Shown piece by piece: positions 24,457 through 32,475 of a stretch of 51,672 nucleotides of DNA (within the stretch, counting starts at the first letter, position 1; each line of letters starts with the position of its first letter). This stretch comes from Methanoregula sp. UBA471 (GTDB lineage Archaea > Halobacteriota > Methanomicrobia > Methanomicrobiales > Methanospirillaceae). The position numbers and the translations under genes are program-made. Under the pieces are notes generated by a model that saw only the letters and a list, made by a program, of their open reading frames with translations, did no database searches and was not told the DNA's origin. Location of the stretch: positions 1 through 51,672 of the forward strand of contig DADT01000064.1 in the NCBI GenBank assembly GCA_002495065.1. Reading direction: 5' to 3'.

Positions 24457-25685
24457 AAATTCTGATGGTGGTGGCCTATTTTCCTCCCGAGATCGGGAGC
24501 GCAGCCCATGTCTATGCCGACCTTGCACGGGCATTTATCAAAAGAGGTCATGAAGTTGATATCATCACCTCCTATCCCCGCGGCTATAACCTGAACACGG
24601 CGGACATGTCACGGGAGTTTCCCCTTGAAGAGGTGATGGATGGCATCTCCGTCCACCGGGTACAACATCCTCATACGCGGGATAACATTATCATCCGGGG
24701 TCTTGAGCATTTTTTACTCCCCGGATATTATTTCAAAAAATACCAGGAGCTCCGGAAAAAATTTGATGTGTGTCTGTTCTATATTCCTCCCCTGCCCCTG
24801 TATTACCTGGCACAAAAAATCAAACGGCACGACGGTACAGCCTCTGTGTTGAATTTCCAGGATTTTCATCCCCAGGAACTGACCGATGTCGGGGTGCTGA
24901 AAAACCCGCTCATCATCAGAATACTCGAGTATATCGAACGTGCAGCCTATAAAAATGCGGATTACATTACGGTGTTGTCTCATGGGGGTATTGATTACAT
25001 TGCGCAACGGGGAGGAAATCCGGAAAAAATATCCCATGTCTATAACGGACTCCTCCTTTCGGACCACGAAAAAAACTTTTTACAGCACACCTTCAAGACA
25101 AAGGAGGGGATCGAAAACAGGTTTTTGATCTCCTATGCCGGTATCCTGTCACCGTTCCAGGGGATCGATAACATCCTTGACGTGGCCGCACAACTCCGTG
25201 ATCACCCCGAGGTGATTTTTTATGTTGTCGGCGACGGCATGATCAAGGATCACCTCGCGCAACGGATTGCTGATGAACATCTTACCAATGTGAAACTGAT
25301 GCCGCTGCAACCCCGTGATGAGTATTATAACATCATCAATTCATCCGACATCAACCTCATTTCCCTTGACGACAGGATGAAAGCGCCCTGCGTGCCCGGC
25401 AAGACCATCAACCTTTTTGCTGCCAGAAAACCGGTTATCGCGATTGTTGCGGCGGAATCTGAGACGGCCTACGTGATGGATTTGATATACCGGGACCTTG
25501 TCGTACGACCCGGGGATGTCAGTGCCCTGAAAAATACCATCGTACGGCTTAAAAATGACGATTTGCTCAGGAATACTGTGGGCAGTGCCCAGAGGCATTT
25601 TTTTGAAGAGCAGATGAGCCTTGAAGGAAATGTCATTGCCTATGAGCGGATTTTTGAAAACGTGGTGCGTGACCGGCAGGCATAA
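24453..25685 (+). CDS. Family 4 glycosyltransferase (WbuB-like)
   Basis: 410 residues, GT-B fold. The N-terminal domain begins MKILMVVAYFPPEIGSAAH with the Gly-containing loop of GT4 enzymes; the C-terminal Rossmann domain has SYAGILSPFQGIDNIL, VVGDG and the donor-site segment ending PCVPGKTINLFAARKPV, where GT4 enzymes carry E-x7-E. It resembles WbuB (a fucosyl/N-acetylfucosaminyl transferase), including the unusual KTINLFAA helix. Adds one sugar to the growing lipid-linked glycan. Overlaps the upstream gene by 4 bases. Confidence 0.88.
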   Translation: MKILMVVAYFPPEIGSAAHVYADLARAFIKRGHEVDIITSYPRGYNLNTADMSREFPLEEVMDGISVHRVQHPHTRDNIIIRGLEHFLLPGYYFKKYQELRKKFDVCLFYIPPLPLYYLAQKIKRHDGTASVLNFQDFHPQELTDVGVLKNPLIIRILEYIERAAYKNADYITVLSHGGIDYIAQRGGNPEKISHVYNGLLLSDHEKNFLQHTFKTKEGIENRFLISYAGILSPFQGIDNILDVAAQLRDHPEVIFYVVGDGMIKDHLAQRIADEHLTNVKLMPLQPRDEYYNIINSSDINLISLDDRMKAPCVPGKTINLFAARKPVIAIVAAESETAYVMDLIYRDLVVRPGDVSALKNTIVRLKNDDLLRNTVGSAQRHFFEEQMSLEGNVIAYERIFENVVRDRQA

Positions 25686-25757
25686 CCACAGATACCCACA
25701 CGGGATGCATGCACAACGGTATCGGTTCAGGACGGCTCCGGCAGAAAACGGGAATGG

Positions 25758-26699
25758 ATGGACATGACTGCAGATATTCACAAGGATTTACAGCAGGCGT
25801 TCCCCGGTATTGAATTCAGGGTGGTTCAGAAATACCATTCCTTTCATTCGACCTTCTACCGGTTAGCCACAACGACCCCGTACCCGGGATTTCCTCCTGA
25901 AGTCCTGCTGAAAAAATACCGCAGGAAAAATACCTTTGACGCACAGGGTGAATATTTCTATCTGGATTCCTTTTACCAGAGGAATACCGATACCGTTGTT
26001 TCCTCACCGTTACCCCTGCTGATGGATCCGGTCAGACACTCCATGGTAATCGGGTTTATCCCGGGACATACCGTAAAAAACTGTCTGCTGAACGTAGTTC
26101 CGGCTGTCAGCCGGATCGATGATTATAATGATCGGTCAGCAGTGGCGCTGGCACGGTTTCATGCCGTTTTTATGAAACCCCGGGACACGGAGGTACTCAT
26201 CAACAGTCCGTTGCTTGGCCCCCTGGAAGAAGATGAAATCAGGCAGTACACAACACACCTGTCGGGATGCGCCCTGACCATGAAAGTCCAGGCGTTTATT
26301 GATTTTTCCCCCCAGAACCTCATCATTGACGACGGCAGAATTTTTCTGATTGATTTTCCCGACCGGGAATGCATCTGCACCCCGCACCTGGACATCGCCC
26401 GCTGGAAATTTAACCTGAAATTCCTGAAGCAGTATCCGCAGTTCAGGTTTCTCAGACTGGACTGGTGGGATGAAGAGCGGTTATTCCAGCGGTTTGTCAG
26501 CAAATATTGTTCGGAAATGCAGGTCACCTTCAATCAAAAAGATGCACAGCTGATTGATTTCTTCCTGGATCGCTATGCAAAAAAACTCTTGTCCATTTAT
26601 GCAGAATCGGATACCCTCCGCCTGAAAATCGAATACCGGTATCTGTCCGGTTTTTTACATTCACTGGCAGATCACGGTCCTTGTTGGGATGAGCGATGA
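25758..26699 (+). CDS. Kinase-fold protein (aminoglycoside-phosphotransferase-like)
   Basis: 313 residues. The layout is that of a small-molecule kinase. V-L-L-K-K-Y (49-54) offers the ATP-binding Lys, a possible helix-C Glu is E65, and the catalytic loop reads FIDFSPQN (180-187). The normal H-x-D of this fold is replaced by F-x-D, with Asp182 and Asn187 kept. LIDF (197-200) is the metal-binding Asp motif. It may phosphorylate a sugar or lipid intermediate, or be a pseudo-kinase. Located between two GT4 genes; its stop overlaps the next start by 11 bases. Confidence 0.65.
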   Translation: MDMTADIHKDLQQAFPGIEFRVVQKYHSFHSTFYRLATTTPYPGFPPEVLLKKYRRKNTFDAQGEYFYLDSFYQRNTDTVVSSPLPLLMDPVRHSMVIGFIPGHTVKNCLLNVVPAVSRIDDYNDRSAVALARFHAVFMKPRDTEVLINSPLLGPLEEDEIRQYTTHLSGCALTMKVQAFIDFSPQNLIIDDGRIFLIDFPDRECICTPHLDIARWKFNLKFLKQYPQFRFLRLDWWDEERLFQRFVSKYCSEMQVTFNQKDAQLIDFFLDRYAKKLLSIYAESDTLRLKIEYRYLSGFLHSLADHGPCWDER

Positions 26700-27858
26700 G
26701 AGACACTGGCCGGGAACGGTACCGGGGAGGACAGAATTGAACGCTGAAAGGACACGGACACCGGGATTAAAAATCGGACTGATTGGTTCCTATCCTCCAC
26801 CGTACGGCGGGGTTACCGTTCATATCCAGAGACTCATGAAAAAACTGGATGAATACAACATCGATTACGTACTGTACGATATATTAGGCGGGCAACACGA
26901 ACAGAAAGACAGCCGGATTATCCGCATTCAGCACCCGAAACTCTGGATGCTGAAATTTTTTTTCTCGGGCTCTCCCGAAATTATCCATAACCATACCACG
27001 GACTGGCGGGGACAGGTGCTGGTAGGTCTTATGGGTCTGCTGGGGAAAAAAACCGTATCGACATTACACAGTGAACGACTGGTAAAGTCATGGAAGGATT
27101 ACAATGTGATCAAAAGAAAGATCATCCAGATCGCACTGCAGTCCACGACCTCGCTGATTGCGGTAAATGCACATATCAGGGATTTTTGTGTATCCCTCGG
27201 AGTTGATCCTGACAGGGTATTTCTGATTCCGGCGTTTATCCCGCCCGAACCTGAGGAAAAGGACTTACAGGAACTCCCTTGGGAAATAAGGGATTTTATC
27301 GGCACCCATGACCCGCTCATTTCTGCCAATGCATTCAAAATAAAATTTTTTAAAAATGAGGATGTGTACGGGATAGATCTGTGCATCGGGTTATGCTCCC
27401 GGCTGAAACAAAACCGGGACACCGTCGGATTTGTATTTTTCCTGCCGCAGATCGGGGATCTGCACTATTTCAGCGATCTGCAGCAGAGGATCGCCGATCT
27501 GCACCTTCAGGACAATTTCTTGTTTGTAACAGAACCGTACCCGTTCTACCCCTTATTGCTGAAAAGCAATGTATTTATCAGGCCGACAAATACGGATGGT
27601 GACGCAATCTCCCTGCGGGAAGCGCTGTATTTCGGGGTCCCGTCAGTGGCCAGTGACGTTGTTACCCGCCCTGAAGGTACTATCCTCTTTAAAAACCGGA
27701 ATATCGATGACCTCACCGATAAGGTACAGGATCTGCTGGATAACTACCCGTATTATAAGCAGAGGATGAATGCACTACCGCCTGGCGATTACAGTAACAG
27801 CATTGTGCAGGTCTACCTGAAGGTCGCAGGTATTCCGGATAAACCCCGTGCCGGTTGA
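26689..27858 (+). CDS. Family 4 glycosyltransferase
   Basis: 389 residues. After a nonconserved 25-residue start comes KIGLIGSYPPPYGGVTVHI, the GT4 acceptor-side loop, then IHNHTTDWRGQ and STLHSERL. The donor site near residue 300 reads RPTNTDGDAISLREALYFGVPSVASD, a good E-x7-E equivalent. The ATG lies inside the end of the kinase-like gene in another frame; a GGGATG-type overlap indicates coupling. Sugar specificity unknown. Confidence 0.85.
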   Translation: MSDERHWPGTVPGRTELNAERTRTPGLKIGLIGSYPPPYGGVTVHIQRLMKKLDEYNIDYVLYDILGGQHEQKDSRIIRIQHPKLWMLKFFFSGSPEIIHNHTTDWRGQVLVGLMGLLGKKTVSTLHSERLVKSWKDYNVIKRKIIQIALQSTTSLIAVNAHIRDFCVSLGVDPDRVFLIPAFIPPEPEEKDLQELPWEIRDFIGTHDPLISANAFKIKFFKNEDVYGIDLCIGLCSRLKQNRDTVGFVFFLPQIGDLHYFSDLQQRIADLHLQDNFLFVTEPYPFYPLLLKSNVFIRPTNTDGDAISLREALYFGVPSVASDVVTRPEGTILFKNRNIDDLTDKVQDLLDNYPYYKQRMNALPPGDYSNSIVQVYLKVAGIPDKPRAG

Positions 27859-27982
27859 GGTCAGGGGGCGGTACAGGGATGGGATGTTCGTTGTTGAATC
27901 AGAAAGGATGCAGTATGAACTACCCGGGAAGAATATGCAGGATTAAGTATATCGTACATTCCCTTAATACCTGGAGGCAACG

Positions 27983-29143
27983 ATGACGGGTATTCCTTCA
28001 ATGAATGAGACCCGACAGGTACCTGGTTCTGTAACGGTCATTACCGCCGGGGATGACATCGGAGTACGATTTATCCCGAATTTCGTGAAAGTCATCAATG
28101 AAATCGTAACGGGAGACATCTATGTAATCTGTGAAGACCCCGATGCCATTCATTCGCTCAGGCAAAACCGCTGCCATGGATTTAATGTCGCCGGTGCGTC
28201 GCGCTCACGGAATAAGTCATCCGTGAACCGGATACTGGATTATTTTTTGACAGAGATAAAAATCTCAAAGTTCCTCGTTTTTCATAAGAAAACGGATTAT
28301 TATCTCTTTTTTCTTTCCGAGTGTCTGACCCTGCCTGTTCTCACCGTGAGGCTGATGGGAAAAGGTCCGGTACTGATTCTTGGTTCCTCGAACAGCAAAC
28401 TGAGCGAGGCAAAGAAATCGTACCTGATAAAAATTCTGACCATAGAAGACCGGATAAACTTTTTTCTTTCCAAAAATATTGTCCTCTACTCGGCGCATAT
28501 CCTCAAAGAGTGGAACCTCGAGAGACACCGGAACAAGATACTCATCGGCCACCGCCATTATATGGATTTTGAAAAATTCTCGATCACAAAACCATTTTCC
28601 CGGCGGGATAGGGTAATCGGGTATGTCGGGCGGTTAAGTGAAGAGAAGGGAATTCTGAACTTTGTTTCGGCACTCCCCGGGATTGTAAAGGAAAAGAAAA
28701 ATCTTACGATACACATTATCGGTGACGGTCCGCTCAATGACCAGGTCCAGGCAGACCTCCTCCGGTACGATGTTTCAGGGCAGGTAGTGCGGATTGGATG
28801 GGTCCGCCACGATGAACTGCCCCGGTACCTGAATGAATTACGTCTCCTTGTACTACCCTCGGATACAGAAGGATTGTCCAATATCATGCTCGAAGCGATG
28901 GCATGCGGCACTCCCGTCCTTTCGACACCGGTCGGGGCAATACCGGATTTTATTACCGACGGGAAGACCGGTTTTCTCATGGAAAACAATGAGCCGGAAA
29001 CGATTGAAAAAAATGTCATCCGGGCACTGGATTCCCCGGATACCGAAGAAATTATCATGCATGCACAGGACCTGCTGAAACGGGAATTCACCTTTGAGAG
29101 TGCAGTGAAACGATATCGGGGGATTCTTGAAAAATCCCGTTAA
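27983..29143 (+). CDS. Family 4 glycosyltransferase
   Basis: 386 residues, cytosolic. The N-terminal half is poorly conserved; the C-terminal half is classical: GYVGRLSEEKGILNFVSALP, IIGDGPL, and LVLPSDTEGLSNIMLEAMACGTPVLSTPVG carrying the donor-binding E-x7-E. Preceded by GGAGGCAACG before the ATG and a TATA-like AAGTATATC at about 27943, so it may have its own promoter 124 bases after the previous gene. Last plus-strand gene of the first half of the glycan locus. Confidence 0.88.
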   Translation: MTGIPSMNETRQVPGSVTVITAGDDIGVRFIPNFVKVINEIVTGDIYVICEDPDAIHSLRQNRCHGFNVAGASRSRNKSSVNRILDYFLTEIKISKFLVFHKKTDYYLFFLSECLTLPVLTVRLMGKGPVLILGSSNSKLSEAKKSYLIKILTIEDRINFFLSKNIVLYSAHILKEWNLERHRNKILIGHRHYMDFEKFSITKPFSRRDRVIGYVGRLSEEKGILNFVSALPGIVKEKKNLTIHIIGDGPLNDQVQADLLRYDVSGQVVRIGWVRHDELPRYLNELRLLVLPSDTEGLSNIMLEAMACGTPVLSTPVGAIPDFITDGKTGFLMENNEPETIEKNVIRALDSPDTEEIIMHAQDLLKREFTFESAVKRYRGILEKSR

Positions 29144-29517
29144 CCGCTCGTCGTTACGTCCTGAAATGCGGGCATCATTGTCTTCGTTACCGATATACCC
29201 GATGAGGATGCCGGGGCAACGTTGAACTGAACCACTCCGGTATTGATTCCTGGTCATATCAGGGGACTAACCGGCCTGGAATTAAAAATACCGGCCATTT
29301 CATCTTCCTTACGAAGGATTATCGTAAAAGAGGGATGCCCCGGTGGCGGTGATGAGCCGAAAGAGAGTCCCCGGGAGTATCGACGTGAGTAAGTGTTATT
29401 ATACATAATGGGATTTTTTAGTCGCAGGATTGTGACCAGCCCTGAGATCGTTCTCAGCGTCGGAAAGCCTTCTGAGAAAAAAAGGGGAGAACTGATTGAA
29501 TTCTGACGATAGGAAAA
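29144..29517. other. Convergent gap with a possible microprotein frame
   Basis: No supported gene in 374 bases. A 32-codon frame (ATG 29408, stop 29504-29506) encodes MGFFSRR... ending KKRGELIEF. It has no ribosome site, only an AT-rich TTATTATACATA directly before the ATG, so I leave it uncalled. Confidence 0.3.
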
Positions 29518-30555
29518 TCATGTTCGGGTTTTCAGGTCAGACACCCTCACGAAGAATTTCGTGAAAAAGGCAGATCCGGAACGGAGTGCCCATTCCAGGC
29601 CAAACAGATAACCGGATTTTCGCCAGATTTTTTCAATGCCCGCTGTTAAAAAAAGGATACTGATGATACTCAGGCAGTAGACTGTCATCTGGGCATCCGG
29701 GTCCAGGTTTTTAATAAATATCCGGTTCAGATACGGGAATAACAATAGTTCCAGGGCATAAAAAGCGTAATATGCTGAAAATGCAATTCTCCCGGTTCTT
29801 TCGAAGGGAGAGAGGAAAAAATCGAATCCTTTGATCCTGGCGTGACAGAAACTCAGCACTGAAAGAATACATGTCATTAATCCAGCCAGCAGGAGAAATC
29901 CCGGAAATTCTGTTCTTGCAGCTCCTGTTATCGGGATCTCAGATAACCAGAAACCAAGTGCCATTATTGCAACAAATACTGCAGAAAAAATAACAATTTT
30001 TCTGTTTTTCATGGGCAGATCATTCATTTTTTCATACACGATCATGACAGCCCGCCCTGTGAAGAAATAGGAGACAAAGGGGAGCAGTGGAAACGGGTCG
30101 CTGAAAAGGAAAGAAAACATCGTGGGTACCGGATTCAGGTAATTCACCAAAATGAATGGAACTATGATAAAGGGTACGTGGTATACCAGTTTACCGGGAA
30201 TAACAATGGAAAGGAGATACCCGACTGAAATAACGAGAAATAATGACGAGTTAAATTCCATTGCAAATCTGGATGGAAATAACAGCACGCCGGCAAAAAA
30301 GATGCCCTGGGTAATTGCCAGGAGGATAATTGCTTTCCAGAATGTTTCAAGATTACGCACTGTTGAGTTTTTCTGGCGTTCTGTCCGTGAAATTACAAAG
30401 AGCTCATAACTGACTCCGGCTATGAATAAAAAAAAACCTGGTACAAATAAAAATTCATAATAATTGGATATATTCATGACTGTAGGAATGTCCCCGGCCA
30501 CCATACCAATAACTGCAATTCCCCTGCAAACATCGACTGATGGCAACCGCTCCAT
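29518..30555 (-). CDS. Multi-pass membrane acyltransferase-like protein (HGSNAT/DUF1624 type)
   Basis: 345 residues from ATG 30555, with about ten hydrophobic helices. The start MERLPSVDVCRGIAVIGMV matches the first helix of heparan-alpha-glucosaminide N-acetyltransferase-like and DUF1624 proteins (R-x-x-x-(I/V)D-x-x-RG), usually involved in acetyl transfer across the membrane to sugars. The expected HGSNAT His is not obvious, so activity is inferred. The longer upstream reading frame would put hydrophilic sequence before helix 1, and a TATA box at 30583-30594 supports 30555. An F2 repeat lies just upstream in the same orientation. Confidence 0.7.
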   Translation of the reverse strand: MERLPSVDVCRGIAVIGMVAGDIPTVMNISNYYEFLFVPGFFLFIAGVSYELFVISRTERQKNSTVRNLETFWKAIILLAITQGIFFAGVLLFPSRFAMEFNSSLFLVISVGYLLSIVIPGKLVYHVPFIIVPFILVNYLNPVPTMFSFLFSDPFPLLPFVSYFFTGRAVMIVYEKMNDLPMKNRKIVIFSAVFVAIMALGFWLSEIPITGAARTEFPGFLLLAGLMTCILSVLSFCHARIKGFDFFLSPFERTGRIAFSAYYAFYALELLLFPYLNRIFIKNLDPDAQMTVYCLSIISILFLTAGIEKIWRKSGYLFGLEWALRSGSAFFTKFFVRVSDLKTRT

Positions 30556-30582
30556 GAAGTAACAGCAGTTCTTTGATAATAA

Positions 30583-30594
30583 GATATTTAAATC
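30583..30594 (-). promoter_or_regulatory. TATA box of the membrane acyltransferase-like gene
   Basis: GATTTAAATATC on the minus strand, centred about 33 bases before the ATG, giving a leader of about seven bases. Confidence 0.55.
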
Positions 30595-30614
30595 ATTGAT
30601 ATTTTGACTTAGTA

Positions 30615-30876
30615 GAAACGTGCATGAACCTAGGGTTCGCACCCGAACGATGAAAATCATTACACCTTGTAATTTTATGAGGGCCCCGCCTCAGGGCCTC
30701 TCTGAGGCACGGCGGGGCAGTGCGGTGTTTACAGCTATACATTTTAGAAACTGATCCGCCGCGGGGGCGCCCCATCGGGGGCGGCGGGGTTCATCGCAAA
30801 TAATTATGAAGAATAAAACATTCCATTACTCACATCTGTTTAATTTATATTCATGGGAAATCCTCAAACTATTTTT
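30615..30876 (-). repeat. Dispersed repeat family F2, copy c
   Basis: Most complete copy. On the minus strand: GAGGATTTCCCATGAA, AACAGATGTGAGTAATGGA, outer stem CCGCCG/CGGCGG around CCCC-GAT-GGGG, CCCCGCCGTGCCTCAGAGAGG, then the GTTCGGGTGCGAAC hairpin. Its stem arms differ from copies a and d in a pairing-preserving way. Confidence 0.78.
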
Positions 30877-30880
30877 TTAG

Positions 30881-31066
30881 CGCTCTTCGGGGGCTACGGC
30901 ATGTAATGCCTCCGCGCCTGCCGCTGTGGCACCCCCCCACTGGATGAATAACCCCAGAGAAGGTAATACAAAACAATCACAATGCGCAGGTGCGGTTCGG
31001 GAGGACAGGCACTGTCCCCTCCGTACTGTGGTGCTTTACCATTTGTTGAAAACTCAGGGTTACCCC
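30881..31066 (+). repeat. Dispersed repeat family F1, copy c
   Basis: Landmarks CGCTCTTCGGGGGC, ATGCCTCCGCGCCTGCCGCTG, AAGGTAATACAAAACAATCAC, GGACAGGCACTGTCCCCTCC and CATTTGTTGAAAACTCAGGG. Abuts F2c in the same relative arrangement as F1b/F2b. Confidence 0.7.
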
Positions 31067-31211
31067 AAAGCCGCTTTTTTAGTTCATTTGTATAAATTAT
31101 TATTACGTCAGAACATCAATTTTATTCTGAGGGTTTTATAAAGCGCTTTACCCTTTTTTAAATAGTATCCAGGGAGTAAAAATGCTCAGAGGGCAGCGGA
31201 GTAACGGATAT

Positions 31212-31282
31212 TCGGATTGTCGCGGATTTCCACGGATATCATATCGGAGGATGCCACGGGGGGGCAAAGTCCCCGAAAACGG
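31212..31282 (+). repeat. Dispersed repeat family R, copy 2
   Basis: GGATTGTCGCGGATTTCCACG, GGAGGATGCCAC and GGGGGCAAAGTCCCCGAAAACG in that order. Confidence 0.65.
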
Positions 31283-31385
31283 TTATTTTTATTCCTTATC
31301 CGGTTGTCCTGATATGCCAGAACAGCTCAATTATTTGTTAATACCAGAAGAAATACCATCGGCTAACCCAGCCCGTATTTCCGGG

Positions 31386-31961
31386 TCAGGAGACGGATGC
31401 AAAGAAGGTGAACATCAGCACGACGATCATCACCAGCATAAAAAACAGTATGGCAATAGCACCGGCGATAGATAGCAATTTCCATCGGGATGCACCCGGG
31501 CGGGGTGGATTTTCTGCTGCCTCGGGCGGAACAGGGTGCTGCTCCCGGAAGGGCTGGTTTTCGGTATCCTGATAAATTTCAGGCGGAATGACCGCGATTT
31601 TACCAGGGGCTTTCAGGACGGGGGATCGATTGACCGTCACCTCTTCCGGTGAGGGGGTATCGCGGACGTATGCCGTACATCTGGCGCAGTATATCCTGTT
31701 TTCATCAGGAACCGGTTCCCCGCAGCGGGCACAGATTTCTACAGGGCTGATCCGTTTGATCGGAGCGGGTTTTTTCAGGAGCGGCGTATCATCCCGGACA
31801 CTCATGGATTCCTTTTTTGGAACCCTGACACCGGAACCGCGTTCCCCGGCACTCGTTGTTACCCGGACAGGTGCTGATAACCTCGCGCCGCATGCATGGC
31901 AAAAAAAGGAGGTCTCGTCATAAGCCAGAGTATTACATTTCGGGCATACTGTTTTTGTCAT
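31386..31961 (-). CDS. Tail-anchored protein with two zinc ribbons
   Basis: 191 residues. Two zinc-ribbon motifs: C-x2-C (6/9) with C-x2-C (21/24), and C-x2-C (77/80) with C-x2-C (92/95). Both have the short spacing common in archaeal membrane-associated regulators. A Pro-rich middle follows, then a single hydrophobic helix at about 165-187 ending a few residues before the C-terminus, so the ribbons face the cytosol. Role unknown; perhaps a scaffold or regulator. Its promoter is probably the TATATAA-like sequence near 32019. Sits alone in the locus between the acyltransferase and the polytopic gene. Confidence 0.75.
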   Translation of the reverse strand: MTKTVCPKCNTLAYDETSFFCHACGARLSAPVRVTTSAGERGSGVRVPKKESMSVRDDTPLLKKPAPIKRISPVEICARCGEPVPDENRIYCARCTAYVRDTPSPEEVTVNRSPVLKAPGKIAVIPPEIYQDTENQPFREQHPVPPEAAENPPRPGASRWKLLSIAGAIAILFFMLVMIVVLMFTFFASVS

Positions 31962-32475
31962 TATAACTGTCCGTGAGTCCCTGTCATTGTGGTAGGTGTT
32001 GAAATGATATATTACCCACCTTATATGTGAATTTTATTGCCATTATGATTCAGGACCTGTTGCTGCCCCCGGGTTGTTCTCTGGCAGCTGATTCACCCTT
32101 GAACCGGCATCCTCCTGAGAGATTCGGTGGCAGGGTGCAAAAGTCATCATGCCTCGTGACGGTTCCGGGTTTGAAACCGAGTGTTTATTGGGGAGCAGGA
32201 CAGGTTTATTAGAGAGGAAAACTCACCGGAATGCAGTGCAGGAAATTGATTGAGGGGCTGAGATTTTCAGGTACCGGAGACGGGCGCGGATACCGGGAAA
32301 AATCAGCAAACCCCTCTGCTCCATGAGGTAACGCAGTGAGGAATTTTCAAGAAGGTCAGGAAAGAATGCTCTCCTTATTGCCGGTATCTGCATGATCCCG
32401 TTCATGCGTGAGTTGGAATACATGTCCCGAATCCCGAACGTATCAATAATTTTTCTCCATGACCGGTGATCCGCA
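31962..32475. other. Gap without a supported gene
   Basis: 514 bases. Contains the upstream region of the zinc-ribbon gene and, at 32465-32470, the GGTGAT ribosome site of the next gene. A minus frame 32223-32675 overlaps the next gene and looks spurious. Confidence 0.4.

Noticed and set aside
29408..29506. 32-codon frame MGFFSRR...ELIEF
   Set aside because: Interesting and uninterrupted, but too short, no ribosome site and no known relative; kept only as a remark in the gap entry.
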